This document shows positions 15,497-24,096 of a stretch of DNA of 27,436 nt, in pieces. The notes under the pieces were generated by a model. It made no database searches. It had not been told where the DNA came from and saw only the letters and a list, made by a program, of their open reading frames with translations. The stretch comes from Treponema sp. UBA3662. GTDB taxonomy: Bacteria; Spirochaetota; Spirochaetia; Treponematales; Treponemataceae. The position numbers and the translations under genes are program-made. Location of the stretch: the NCBI GenBank assembly GCA_002373205.1, contig DFJV01000090.1:1-27436 (forward strand), read 5' to 3'. Position 1 is the stretch's first letter. Every line of letters starts with the position of its first letter.

Positions 15497-16423
15497 ATGA
15501 ATATGGAAGCATTTGTTTTGGGCTGCGGCGGAATGATGCCCCTGCCATACAGGCACTTAACCTCGGTTTTGCTAAGGAGGGACGGGGATCTTTTCCTTTT
15601 TGACGGTGGCGAGGGAACTCAGGTTTCCCTAAGAAGGCTTAACCTTAAATGGAAAAAGATAAACGCAATCTTTGTTTCACACACCCATGCAGACCATGTT
15701 ACAGGTCTTCCAGGAATCCTCATGCTAAGCGCACAGGTTGACAGAACGGAGCCTCTCTACATCTTTGGGCCTCCAAAAATCGCTGAATACATAGAAACCA
15801 GCCGCAAAGTCCTTGACATGTACATAAACTATCCGATTGTTGTAAACGAAATAAAAGCTCCTTGCACAGTTTACGGTGGGGACGGTTTTTACATACGCGC
15901 TTTTCCGCTTGATCACACAAAGAGCTGTGTAGGCTATACGCTTGAAGAGCTTGACCGTCCAGGAGAATTCAACCCGGAAGAAGCAATTCGGCTAAAGGTT
16001 CCACGCGGCCCTCTGTGGGGAAAGCTTCAGAAGGGCGAAAGCGTAATAAATTCAGACGGAATAGAAGTTAAACCTGAACAGGTTGTGGGTAAGGCAAGAA
16101 GCGGAAGAAAGTTCAGCTTTGTTACGGACACAATGTATCTTCCTTCTATTGCAAAGGAAGTCCAGGGCAGCGACTTTTTAATCTGCGAAGGAATGTTTGC
16201 CGATGATTGCGAAGACCAGGCAAAAGAAAAAAAGCACATGACCGCGCGGCAGGCCGCAACAATCGCTCGCGATGCAAACGTTAAGCGCATGGCAATGATT
16301 CACTACAGTCCCCGCTATACAGACCGCGAGCTTGATCTGCTTTTAAAGCAGGCTAGGGAAGTATATCCCAATGCAGAGCTTTCTCGCGACAGAATGCGTG
16401 TGGAAATTCCTTACGAAGACTAG
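15497..16423 (+). CDS. rnz: ribonuclease Z
   Basis: RNase Z cuts the 3' trailer from precursor tRNAs. The protein has 308 residues (Bacillus subtilis 307) and is a metallo-beta-lactamase fold enzyme. FVLGCGG opens the fold and FDGGEGTQ follows. The zinc site HTHADH appears in VSHTHADHVTGLPGIL; the later ligands are seen as D in FVTDTMY and H in MIHYSPRYTD, with HMTARQAATIA between them. I chose ATG 15497 because the conserved fold starts here. The open frame continues upstream to 15308, but that part is translation of repeat copy B. No Shine-Dalgarno is visible. It is the first of five same-strand genes; the ABC ATPase starts ten bases after its stop. Confidence 0.94.
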   Translation: MNMEAFVLGCGGMMPLPYRHLTSVLLRRDGDLFLFDGGEGTQVSLRRLNLKWKKINAIFVSHTHADHVTGLPGILMLSAQVDRTEPLYIFGPPKIAEYIETSRKVLDMYINYPIVVNEIKAPCTVYGGDGFYIRAFPLDHTKSCVGYTLEELDRPGEFNPEEAIRLKVPRGPLWGKLQKGESVINSDGIEVKPEQVVGKARSGRKFSFVTDTMYLPSIAKEVQGSDFLICEGMFADDCEDQAKEKKHMTARQAATIARDANVKRMAMIHYSPRYTDRELDLLLKQAREVYPNAELSRDRMRVEIPYED

Positions 16424-16432
16424 GGTTTTGTG

Positions 16433-17176
16433 ATGAAAACAGAAGTTAACCTAGCGACAGGTTTTGTTGAACTCAAGGGCTTTTGCAAAGAGTACAAAAA
16501 AAATGTCGCGGCTTGTTCAGACATAGATTTTTATGCTGAGCAGGGCTGTGTAACGGGGCTTCTTGGACCAAACGGTGCGGGGAAGTCCACTATGCTCAAG
16601 GCAATGTGCGGAGTTCACTATGCCACTCGTGGAAGCGTTACCGTATGCGGCTTTACGGATGCCGTCCAGATACGGCAAGTAACAGGCTTTGTCCCTGAAT
16701 ACCCGGAGCTTGATGCTTCCCTTACTGTAAAAGAACTGCTTTACCTTAGCGCGTCTATGTATAACGTGGAAAAAAAAGTTCAGAAGGAAGTTGTGGAGTC
16801 TGCTGTTGAATCCTGCTCATTAAATGAAGTCTTTACTAATAAAATTTCAACGCTGTCAAAGGGCTTCCGCCAGAGGGTAAGTCTTGCAAAGGCCTTGTCC
16901 TGCAATCCCAAAGTTCTTGTGCTTGATGAATTTTCAGGCGGCCTTGATCCAGAGCAGATTGTAAAAATAAAAAAGATGCTTATGAATTTAAGCAAGAAAA
17001 AAACGGTAATACTTTCCACCCACCATATAGAGGAAGCGGAAAGTCTTTGCCAAAGAATATATGTCATTAACCACGGCAGTGTAGCAGCCTGCGGTACAAA
17101 AGAAGAAATAATTGCAAAGGCAAATGTTTCTAATTTGGAGAAAGCCTATCTTAAGCTTGCGGGAGAAGGTGCATGA
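16433..17176 (+). CDS. ABC transporter ATP-binding protein (GldA-like)
   Basis: A 247-residue ATPase of the ABC-2 export type. Walker A is GPNGAGKST at 45-53. The signature appears as LSKGFRQRVS near 138-147, where ABC-2 proteins often carry SKG(F/Y)RQR in place of LSGGQ. Walker B is VLVLDEFSGGLDP near 157-169 and the switch His is in LSTHHIEEAE. A GTG at 16430 directly before the ATG is a possible alternative start. AGGG lies in the end of rnz. The stop overlaps the ATG of the permease gene (ATGA), so the two proteins are made together and presumably form one transporter. Confidence 0.92.
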   Translation: MKTEVNLATGFVELKGFCKEYKKNVAACSDIDFYAEQGCVTGLLGPNGAGKSTMLKAMCGVHYATRGSVTVCGFTDAVQIRQVTGFVPEYPELDASLTVKELLYLSASMYNVEKKVQKEVVESAVESCSLNEVFTNKISTLSKGFRQRVSLAKALSCNPKVLVLDEFSGGLDPEQIVKIKKMLMNLSKKKTVILSTHHIEEAESLCQRIYVINHGSVAACGTKEEIIAKANVSNLEKAYLKLAGEGA

Positions 17177-19431
17177 AGTCTTTGTACAAAAAATACATAG
17201 TGCAGATGTTGTATTCTCCTCTTTCATATATTTGCTGCATGGTCTTTGTCCTCTTTTGCGCGGCAAATTTCTTTTTTGGGCAGAAGTTTTTTTCTGTAAC
17301 CGGAACTACCGAGCTTCATGCCTTTTTCTACGGAATTCCTTATGTCTGTATTCTTGTTATTCCAACGCTGGGGTCTTTGTGCGGAACTTCAAAGAAAGAG
17401 TATTCCTTGCCATTCCATGCTCTTTCTATTTATGTTGCAAAGATACTCTGCATATTTACCCTTCTTGCGGTAAGCCTTTTGCTAACTTTGCCAGTGCCCA
17501 TTTGCGTTTCAAAAGCGGGTAGCCTTGAATGGAATGCCGTATATTCAGCCTATTCAATGGCTTTACTGTATCTTCTTTCTTCTTCGAGCCTGGCAGTCTT
17601 TGTGTTTACTGCTTTTGAGAATGCTGGAGCTGCCTTCTGCTCATGTGCCCTTGTTCTTGCGGCGCTAAATTCAATTCATGTGCTTCCTTCATTAAGTTCA
17701 ACTGGTATTTTGTTTGCTCCCCTTGTACGTTTTCTTTCTTTTGCGTGGCATTTTGATGCTGCAGGAAAGGGAATCATTGACTCCAGGGACATAAGCTTCT
17801 TTCTTGTTTCTGCTTTTTTTTTCTATGGGCTTTGTGTTATTGTCATGGAAAAAAGACGCGGAAACCAGTCGCTGGGTTTTAAGAGAATGTGCTTCCTTTT
17901 TGTGCTTACTGCTTTTCTTTTTGCCCTGGATTCTTCAATATTTTATTTTAGAACAGATGTTACAAGACAAAAGAAGTTTTCTGTGTCTGAATATTCAAAG
18001 GCTTTGCTTTCGGAAGTGGACCAGCCTCTTTCCATTACCTATTACCGCAACAAGGAACTGCTTTCGCTTTTGCCGCAGGTGCGCGATGTGGGCGAATACC
18101 TTTTGTCTTTTGCGGGCGAGTCGCGTTTTGTCTCCTACAGCCTTGTTGACCCGGTAAAGGAAAAAAAGGAAAAAATGCTGGAATCTGCCGGTGTCTATCC
18201 TCAAAACGTAAGAACTTCCACAGACGCAACCACATCCGTTTCTTCTGTATATTCAGCCGTAATACTTGAATACCTTGGCAAGACCGAAGTAATTCCTTTT
18301 GTCGCCAACGTGCAGACCCTTGAGTATCAGCTTTGCACAAGGCTCAATTCTATTGTGAGAGGAAAGATGCTTTCTGCCCAAGTCCTCTGTGCAAACGAAT
18401 TTGAACTAGAAAAGAACTATGCCTATATAATGCCTCTGCTTCAGTCTCAGGGAATTTCTGCTGTTCAGACTTTCCTTCCGTCAAAAATTCCCGGCATGGT
18501 AGAAGATGGTAATGCTGCAATTGCAGTCCCGTTTACCGCGCTGGAAAAAGTGCCGCTTGTGGTTTTAGGAAGCTCGTCATTTTCTCTTGATGATTCAAAT
18601 GATTTACTTCAGTTTGTAAAAAATGGGGGAAAGTTTTTTATTGCTACCAACCCCTATTCTGTAGACATGACAAACTGGGAAGTAAAAGAAACTTACCGCG
18701 ACTGGGGAGTAAATGCCCTTCAGGAGCTTGGAATATATTTTAAGTCCACGCTTACGGCAGACAGCAATTGCTTTAACATCTGCTTTGATTCCTCTAGTGA
18801 CAGGGACGCTGCTTCTCAAAAAAGCGAGTACATAAAGTATTCATTTTGGCCCAACATTCCTTCGCAAAAAGAAGCAAGGGACGGAATGACACTAACTTGG
18901 CCCTGTGCAATAGAGACAGAAGCTTCTGTGTCCGAAGAAGAGGGCTTTTCTGTAAAAACTTTGCTTGCAACAAATAAAACTGCATGGCAAAGCAAGAAGG
19001 TTATGGGCAATTTTCTTACAAACCCTTTTTCTGCTTCCAAAAATGCAGAGGCTGGAGAGGAATTGGGTGAATTTCCTGTAGCGGTGGAGCTTTTTAGAAA
19101 GGATGCGGAAAGTCCTTCTGTTATTGTTTTTGGTGACCAGTATTGCTTTTCTGCCAATATCCTCCCATACATTTCCTCTGAGCAAATGCTGGATACCCGT
19201 TCACTTGACTTTATTGTGTCAAGCGTTATACGCCTTAACGGAGGAGAAGAACTTTTGCACCTAAAGAACAAGAATAACGTGGACACAAGCCTTTACAAGG
19301 TAAGCGCAGAATCTCTTGCATCTTATAAAAAGCAAACGTTGGGTTTTACTTGCGTTCTTCCGGCTGTGTTGCTGCTTGCCCTTTGGCTTTTGATATTCAT
19401 AAAAAGAAGAAAATTCAATTCGGGAAGGTGA
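17173..19431 (+). CDS. fused ABC-2 permease / GldG-like extracytoplasmic protein
   Basis: A 752-residue protein. The first ~245 residues contain about six membrane helices, as in GldF/ABC-2 permeases. A further helix (~241-262) leads into a long extracytoplasmic part starting with FRTDVTRQKKFSVSEYSKALL, the form seen in the GldG-type (Gldg_ABC_2) family. It includes VDPVKEKKEKML and later VVLGSSSFSLDDSNDLLQF. A single helix at ~724-745 and a basic KRRK tail close the chain. In Bacteroidetes GldF and GldG are separate; here both parts are in one chain. It is translationally coupled to the ATPase gene, and the DUF4340-like gene follows after three bases. The substrate is unknown. Gliding should not be inferred from the name. 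Confidence 0.85.
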   Translation: MKSLYKKYIVQMLYSPLSYICCMVFVLFCAANFFFGQKFFSVTGTTELHAFFYGIPYVCILVIPTLGSLCGTSKKEYSLPFHALSIYVAKILCIFTLLAVSLLLTLPVPICVSKAGSLEWNAVYSAYSMALLYLLSSSSLAVFVFTAFENAGAAFCSCALVLAALNSIHVLPSLSSTGILFAPLVRFLSFAWHFDAAGKGIIDSRDISFFLVSAFFFYGLCVIVMEKRRGNQSLGFKRMCFLFVLTAFLFALDSSIFYFRTDVTRQKKFSVSEYSKALLSEVDQPLSITYYRNKELLSLLPQVRDVGEYLLSFAGESRFVSYSLVDPVKEKKEKMLESAGVYPQNVRTSTDATTSVSSVYSAVILEYLGKTEVIPFVANVQTLEYQLCTRLNSIVRGKMLSAQVLCANEFELEKNYAYIMPLLQSQGISAVQTFLPSKIPGMVEDGNAAIAVPFTALEKVPLVVLGSSSFSLDDSNDLLQFVKNGGKFFIATNPYSVDMTNWEVKETYRDWGVNALQELGIYFKSTLTADSNCFNICFDSSSDRDAASQKSEYIKYSFWPNIPSQKEARDGMTLTWPCAIETEASVSEEEGFSVKTLLATNKTAWQSKKVMGNFLTNPFSASKNAEAGEELGEFPVAVELFRKDAESPSVIVFGDQYCFSANILPYISSEQMLDTRSLDFIVSSVIRLNGGEELLHLKNKNNVDTSLYKVSAESLASYKKQTLGFTCVLPAVLLLALWLLIFIKRRKFNSGR

Positions 19432-19434
19432 TGG

Positions 19435-20349
19435 ATGAAAAGACTTTCTGCAAAACAAGGTGTGTTGATTTTTTATGCTTTTGACGCTGTTCTTCTGATT
19501 GTTCTGGCACTGGCATTTCTTCCTTTAAACAAGAAAAAATCACTTTCTTCGATGGACACTGCCTTGCTGAATCCCAACAATGTCTCTGCTGTTGCGCAGA
19601 TAAAAATTTCCCAGCCCGTGGAGCAGAATGCTTCTTTGCAAAAGGGTATGCAGACTGTAAGGCTTTTTAAGAAGGGAAGGGTTTGGCTTGGCGTTGATGA
19701 AAATTCCGGTTTGGAAAAGCCTTTTGTCTGGCCTGCTGACGGTCTGAATATTCTTGCCCTTATTGAAGAGTCCGCAAAAATCCAAAAGGTTTTCCTGGCT
19801 TCGTCAAAAGTTTCATCTTGGAATGATTTTTGCGTGGACAAAGATTCTGCAAGCGAAGTTACTTTTCTGGACAAGGACGGAGCAATCCTTTCGTCTCTCT
19901 TCTTTGGTAAAGAAAATAAGCTTTCCGGAAGAATTTATTTTAGAACCTGGAAATCAAGCGAAGTTTACGAATGTTCATCCGCTATTTCTTCTTTTCTTGG
20001 CGGAGCAGCCGGGCTTTCTTTCTGGTCTGACCCCTTTATTTACCCGCAGTGTCTTACAGAATATTCAAGGCAGAAATCCGAGTCTCTTTTGCGCCATGGC
20101 CGTCTTGAAAACATAGCTCCCGCCGCTCATCTTAAGCCAGATTTTGTTTACAACAAGGATTTTGAAAACGGTTCCGTAGCAAAGTTTTCCATATATAAAA
20201 AAGATGACTCTTTTATTGTGATTCCGCTTTTTATACCTGGGCCTGCCTTTTCGGAAGAGGATAAGGCTGCCATAGCTTCTATAGATTACCGCTACAGCAT
20301 AAGCCCTGCGACCCTTGAAAATTTAAAAAAGGAGTTTACTAATGACTGA
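19435..20349 (+). CDS. membrane-anchored DUF4340-like protein
   Basis: A 304-residue protein with one N-terminal membrane helix (residues ~10-30, GVLIFYAFDAVLLIVLALAF) and a beta-rich outer part. The pattern RLFKKGRVWLG, then PADGLNILALIEE, ASEVTFLDKDGAILSSLFFG and GRIYFRTWKSSEVYE matches the DUF4340 family, which commonly accompanies GldG-like transporters. The ATG follows the permease stop by three bases, with AAGGTG just upstream, and the 3' end overlaps folC by eight bases. I infer it is an accessory subunit of the ABC system on the periplasmic side. The family assignment is from pattern memory. Confidence 0.75.
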   Translation: MKRLSAKQGVLIFYAFDAVLLIVLALAFLPLNKKKSLSSMDTALLNPNNVSAVAQIKISQPVEQNASLQKGMQTVRLFKKGRVWLGVDENSGLEKPFVWPADGLNILALIEESAKIQKVFLASSKVSSWNDFCVDKDSASEVTFLDKDGAILSSLFFGKENKLSGRIYFRTWKSSEVYECSSAISSFLGGAAGLSFWSDPFIYPQCLTEYSRQKSESLLRHGRLENIAPAAHLKPDFVYNKDFENGSVAKFSIYKKDDSFIVIPLFIPGPAFSEEDKAAIASIDYRYSISPATLENLKKEFTND

Positions 20350-21718
20350 TGCTGCATATAAAGCTACCGCTGGGTTTTGTGCTTGGGTTGACCGCTACCT
20401 TAACTTTGAAAAGAATCCAAAGAAGGGAATATTCTGGCTTGAAACTATGCGCTTCCTTTGCGAAAAGCTTGGCAATCCTCAGTCTTCCTGCCGCTGCATA
20501 CATGTGGCCGGTTCCAAGGGGAAGGGTTCAATAAGCCGGATGATAGCGTCAATTGTAGAAGAGTATGGCCTTTCTTGCGGAATATATTCATCTCCGCATA
20601 TTGTAGATTTTGAGGAACGGATTTCTACCATACACGGATATTTTGAAGATTGCGTTTACAAAAAATCCACTGATGAAGTTGTCTCTTGCGTGGAAGGAAT
20701 TTCTGCGGATGAGTGGCCCGGTGGAAGGCAGCCTACTTGGTTTGAACTTGTTACCTTGTATGCATTCTGCTGCTTTAGGAATGCCGGAGTTGACTTTGTT
20801 GTTTATGAAGTTGGAATGGGGGGACGGCTTGATGCAACAAATGTCATTTTTCCTGAATGTTGCTGCATAAATACAATTGAACTTGAGCACACGGAATATC
20901 TTGGAGATACCCTTGAGCTTATTGCAGGAGAGAAGGCTGGAATCATAAAAGAAAATGTACCGGTCATAATCGGTTGGCAAAAAGATGATTGTGTAAAAGA
21001 TGTTTTCCGTAAGATTGCCGGCGAAAAAAAGGCGCCTGTTGTTTTTGCGGAAAAAGAGGCGTCTGTAAGTGTAAAAGGGTATGCAAGGCAAAAAAAAGAT
21101 CCTTGTGTTGCTATGGAAGCTACGCTAAAATCCCGCTTTTTTGAAAGCGACATTAATGCATCCCTTCGTTTATTGGGGGAATTTCAGGCTAAGAATGCGG
21201 TAGTTGCAGCTCTTGCCGTAAAGACTGTTTTTAAGGATATTAGTGGGGAACAGATAGAGAGAGGCTTGGCAAAGGCATGTCTTCCAGCCAGGTTTGAAAT
21301 TCTTAGTGCCCCAGAGCCTTTTTGCGGAATAAAATCGCTTGTTCTGGATGGAGCCCATACGGTAAATTCTGTGCACTATACAATAGAAACTTTTAAGAAA
21401 GTTTTTGGAGACGATACTGCTAAGGAAAAGGCCGTACTTTTATTTGCCTGCGCTTCGGACAAAGACGTGGAAGACATAGCCCCCTGTTTTAATGGCAGCT
21501 TTGCTTCTGTCTTCCTTACAAAGCCGGGCTATGAGAAAGGCTCTGACTTACCCCGGTTGGACAAGGCTTTTGAATCTGCTTCAATAGAGCATGTTTTAAT
21601 AGAAGACTGCGAAAAGGGTATAAAAACCGCTTTTGAAAAGGCAAGCAAGGAAAAATCCCTTCTTCTTGTTACCGGTTCCTTCTACCTTGTTTCGGAAGTA
21701 AGAAAGCTTTTGTGGTAA
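20342..21718 (+). CDS. folC: folylpolyglutamate synthase / dihydrofolate synthase
   Basis: FolC adds glutamate to dihydropteroate and to folates with ATP. The 458-residue length is typical. The P-loop is GSKGKGS in HVAGSKGKGSISRMI, followed by YSSPHIVDFEERI (substrate loop), VYEVGMGGRLDATN and INTIELEHTEYLG, which hold metal and ATP contacts. The C-terminal domain carries LVLDGAHTVNSV. It starts inside the end of the DUF4340 gene with GGAG just upstream, so it is coupled to the transporter operon although its role is metabolic. Its 3' end meets the CCA-adding gene head-on after 22 bases. Whether it has both activities cannot be read from the sequence. Confidence 0.93.
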   Translation: MTDAAYKATAGFCAWVDRYLNFEKNPKKGIFWLETMRFLCEKLGNPQSSCRCIHVAGSKGKGSISRMIASIVEEYGLSCGIYSSPHIVDFEERISTIHGYFEDCVYKKSTDEVVSCVEGISADEWPGGRQPTWFELVTLYAFCCFRNAGVDFVVYEVGMGGRLDATNVIFPECCCINTIELEHTEYLGDTLELIAGEKAGIIKENVPVIIGWQKDDCVKDVFRKIAGEKKAPVVFAEKEASVSVKGYARQKKDPCVAMEATLKSRFFESDINASLRLLGEFQAKNAVVAALAVKTVFKDISGEQIERGLAKACLPARFEILSAPEPFCGIKSLVLDGAHTVNSVHYTIETFKKVFGDDTAKEKAVLLFACASDKDVEDIAPCFNGSFASVFLTKPGYEKGSDLPRLDKAFESASIEHVLIEDCEKGIKTAFEKASKEKSLLLVTGSFYLVSEVRKLLW

Positions 21719-21740
21719 TATTCATAGTTGGGGCATTTCC

Positions 21741-23135
21741 TTAAGAATATTTTTCGCGGTAGATGTTTCTTGCAACTTCCAAAAGGGTTTCCTTATTGTT
21801 CATGGCTGGTGATTCAGTAACGGCTTCAAAAAGTTCATTCAGAATAGCGCCCATCTTTTTGCCTGCGGGAATTCCTTCTTTGATTAGGTCCCCTCCGTTT
21901 ACTGCCAAATCCTTTAAACCTAACGCTTGCTTTTCTTCCATGATTTTCTTTATGCGGCCTTTGAGTTCTGCAAGCCCCAGATAAGATGGGCTTCCTTCCT
22001 GCAAGGGAACTCTGTGCATTCCGTAGATGTCTGCAAGGCGCAGCTGAACAAGGTCTTCAAAGTTTTCTATGCCAACGCGGATTATGAAGCGTCTTACAGC
22101 TGCATCGCTCCAGCAGCTTTGGTAATAGAACATGTGCTCCTTTACAAGGTGTGTCGTTCTCTCTATTTCTTCGTTTGAAAATTTTAGATGCCTCATTATT
22201 TCCCTGGCTTTTTTTGCGCTTTCCGTTTCGTGTCCGTGAAAGTGTATTAGGGTAGAGCCGTCTGCAATTTTTTCTGTTGTCCTGCACTCTGGTTTTCCAA
22301 TGTCGTGGAAAAATGCCGCCAGCCTTACGATAAGGTTGTCGCTTGGTGCTCCGTCGCAGGCGTAGAAGATATGGTCTGCCACGTCAAATTCATGGAAGCC
22401 GCGTCCGTCATTCTGTATGCAGCCACGGCAAATTTTAAACTGAGGAATGAACATTTCCATTATTCCAGTATCTTCCATGAGCTTTAAGCAAACGCTGGGT
22501 TTTTGTGTCTTTAGCATCTTGCAGAATTCATCGCGGAACCTTTCTACAGAAATTCCTTTTGTCTTCTTTAAAATTTCCGGCATGCCTATTGCTTGCATGG
22601 TGCTTGCTTCTATGCTGAATCCCAGCTGCCCTGCAAAGCGGATTGCCCTTACGGGACGAAGACCGTCTTCTGCAAAGCGTTCAAGGGCTGAACCAACCGT
22701 CCTTATTGTTTTTTGCTCAATGTCTGCTATTCCCCCAAAGGGATCTATTAACTCTCCGTTTTCCAAAGAAGCGGCTATGGCGTTCATAGTAAAGTCCCGG
22801 CGGGAAAGGTCTTCTTCTATTGTGGCGGCGTATTCAACTTTGTCTGGATGCCGTCCGTCTGAATAGTCGGATTCCGTGCGGAAAGTGGTGGTTTCTATTT
22901 CCCTTCCAAAGATGTGTATTGTTACGGTTCCATGGGCAATTCCTGTGGGGATTACACGGCGGAATATGGCCTTGACCTGTTCTGGAGTGGCGTCCGTTGC
23001 TAAGTCCCAGTCGCTTTCTTCTTTTTTCATTATGGCATCGCGTACGGCACCGCCAACCAGATATGCCTTGAAGCCGTGTTCAGAAAATATTTTGCCTACT
23101 TTGCGTAAATCAGAGTGAATTTTTATGCAGTTCAT
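21741..23135 (-). CDS. cca: CCA tRNA nucleotidyltransferase with HD domain
   Basis: Adds or repairs the 3' CCA of tRNAs. The 464-residue protein has the class II nucleotidyltransferase head: LVGGAVRDAIM near 27-37, metal-binding D-x-D in SDWDLATDATP, RRDFTMNAIA near 111-120 and LRPVRAIRFAGQLGF near 163-177. An HD phosphohydrolase domain follows (FFHDIGKPECRTTE near 268-281, HFHGHETESAKKA), as in the long bacterial CCA enzymes. Related poly(A) polymerases share the head but the HD domain favours CCA addition. The start ATG at 23135 has no Shine-Dalgarno and lies nine bases downstream of a consensus -10, so the mRNA is probably leaderless. Confidence 0.92.
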   Translation of the reverse strand: MNCIKIHSDLRKVGKIFSEHGFKAYLVGGAVRDAIMKKEESDWDLATDATPEQVKAIFRRVIPTGIAHGTVTIHIFGREIETTTFRTESDYSDGRHPDKVEYAATIEEDLSRRDFTMNAIAASLENGELIDPFGGIADIEQKTIRTVGSALERFAEDGLRPVRAIRFAGQLGFSIEASTMQAIGMPEILKKTKGISVERFRDEFCKMLKTQKPSVCLKLMEDTGIMEMFIPQFKICRGCIQNDGRGFHEFDVADHIFYACDGAPSDNLIVRLAAFFHDIGKPECRTTEKIADGSTLIHFHGHETESAKKAREIMRHLKFSNEEIERTTHLVKEHMFYYQSCWSDAAVRRFIIRVGIENFEDLVQLRLADIYGMHRVPLQEGSPSYLGLAELKGRIKKIMEEKQALGLKDLAVNGGDLIKEGIPAGKKMGAILNELFEAVTESPAMNNKETLLEVARNIYREKYS

Positions 23136-23153
23136 GATATATTCATTATATCA
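23135..23153. promoter_or_regulatory. inverted-repeat divergent promoter, cca / thiN
   Basis: TGATATA (23135-23141) and TATATCA (23147-23153) are perfect arms around a 5-base loop. On the minus strand this gives an extended -10, TGA-TATAAT (23153-23145), nine bases before the cca ATG. On the plus strand the mirrored extended -10, TGA-TATATT (23135-23143), would start thiN mRNA near 23150 with GAGGGG as its ribosome-binding site. -35 elements are poor on both strands, which is common for extended -10 promoters. Confidence 0.6.
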
Positions 23154-23173
23154 TAAAAGAGGGGATTAATTCT

Positions 23174-23911
23174 ATGGACTTAGACTGTTCCTTAAAATCT
23201 TGTAAGCTTGTCTTTATTGGTGGGGAAGCGCCAGAGGCTGGGCAAACAAAAGAATTCTTTAGCAGGATAAGATGCGTGGATAATGTTATTGCCGCTGATT
23301 CTGGCCTGGATACATTGGGGCAGTACCATTCATTTTTTAAGGATTTTGGGCTTGATTTTTCTCCAGACCTTGTGATTGGGGACATGGACAGCCTAAGGGA
23401 CAAGTCTCTTCTAGAAAAATTTGGATGTGCAAAAAAGGACTTTTACCCCCATGACAAGGATTTTACGGACACGGAGCTTGCCCTTATGAAGGCCCGCGAA
23501 TCTGATGGTAACGGAAGTTCCTTTGTTGTTCTTGTTGGCGGAAACGGGGGCAGGGCGGATCATTTTATTGGCATTCTGGACACATTTTCTTTTGACTACA
23601 GGCCTGACTGTTGGCTTTGTGGCAGCCAGATGGTGTTTTTTCTTGGCCAGGGAAAAAGTCTTGTGGCTTCCGGGCTAAAAAAAAGCGATTATGTTTCTGT
23701 TGCAAGAACGACGTCTTTTTTTGAAGGCGGAAAGATTGTTACCAGCGGTCTTGAGTGGAAACCGGATGCTGGCAAAAAAAAGGGGATGCTAAGCCTAAGC
23801 AACAGAATTCATGATGAAAAAGAGGGGGTGGCAAGTTTTTTTGCGGAAGAGGGAAATTTTCTTGTCTTTTTGCCGCTGACCGCTGCTTTTGCATTTGCGA
23901 AGCCTAAATAA
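23174..23911 (+). CDS. thiN: thiamine pyrophosphokinase
   Basis: Transfers pyrophosphate from ATP to thiamine, giving thiamine diphosphate directly. The 245-residue protein has the family landmarks: VIAADSGLDTLG near 37-48, LVIGDMDSL near 71-79 with the metal-binding Asp residues, DFTDTELALMKA near 96-107, and VLVGGNGGRADHFIG near 118-132. The C-terminal beta-sandwich that binds thiamine includes FEGGKIVTSGLEW and LSNRIHDEKEGVASF, the latter resembling the (S/T)NE motif region. GAGGGG lies ~9 bases upstream of the ATG. It is a single gene divergent from cca and is followed at once by repeat C. No thiamine riboswitch is visible upstream; the gap is only 38 bases. Confidence 0.92.
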   Translation: MDLDCSLKSCKLVFIGGEAPEAGQTKEFFSRIRCVDNVIAADSGLDTLGQYHSFFKDFGLDFSPDLVIGDMDSLRDKSLLEKFGCAKKDFYPHDKDFTDTELALMKARESDGNGSSFVVLVGGNGGRADHFIGILDTFSFDYRPDCWLCGSQMVFFLGQGKSLVASGLKKSDYVSVARTTSFFEGGKIVTSGLEWKPDAGKKKGMLSLSNRIHDEKEGVASFFAEEGNFLVFLPLTAAFAFAKPK

Positions 23912-24000
23912 GCCTACGCCGCCGTGGAGGGGCGCGAAGCGTTGCCGGCACCGCCGGTAATGACCGTTAGGGAACCCCGGAAGGGCGGTGACGCAAAGGC
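23912..24000. repeat. GC-rich multi-hairpin intergenic element C
   Basis: It starts at the base after the thiN stop. The ends GCCT (23912-23915) and AGGC (23997-24000) are complementary, as are CCGCC (23919-23923) and GGCGG (23984-23988). Inside are CGC-GAA-GCG, CCGGC-ACC-GCCGG (23945-23957) and GGG-AA-CCC (23970-23977). It is visibly more GC-rich than its surroundings. It resembles a dispersed repeat but only one copy is in this window; it shares CTACGCCGCC with copy B. Confidence 0.55.
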
Positions 24001-24011
24001 ATGTTCGGTCG

Positions 24012-24096
24012 AATTAGCCAAAAGTTGAATGGTAGAGCAAAGAGGACGCAGTCCTAAGTTTTCGTCCAGAAAAGTAAAATTCAGATTGGCTAAATT
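24012..24096. repeat. long inverted repeat with inner hairpin, convergent gap
   Basis: AATTAGCCAA (24012-24021) pairs with TTGGCTAA-TT (24086-24096, one bulged base). The stem can continue with TTGAAT and ATTCAG. Inside, AGGAC-GCA-GTCCT (24043-24055) is followed by AAGTTTT. The right arm covers the stop codon of the minus-strand gene. A two-way terminator or the rest of element C are both possible. Confidence 0.5.

Noticed and set aside
17173..19431. gliding-motility function from GldF/GldG resemblance
   Set aside because: The family is widespread in non-gliding bacteria and no other gliding genes are nearby.
23136..23173. thiamine riboswitch ahead of thiN
   Set aside because: The gap is 38 bases, too short for a TPP aptamer, and no conserved aptamer core is present.
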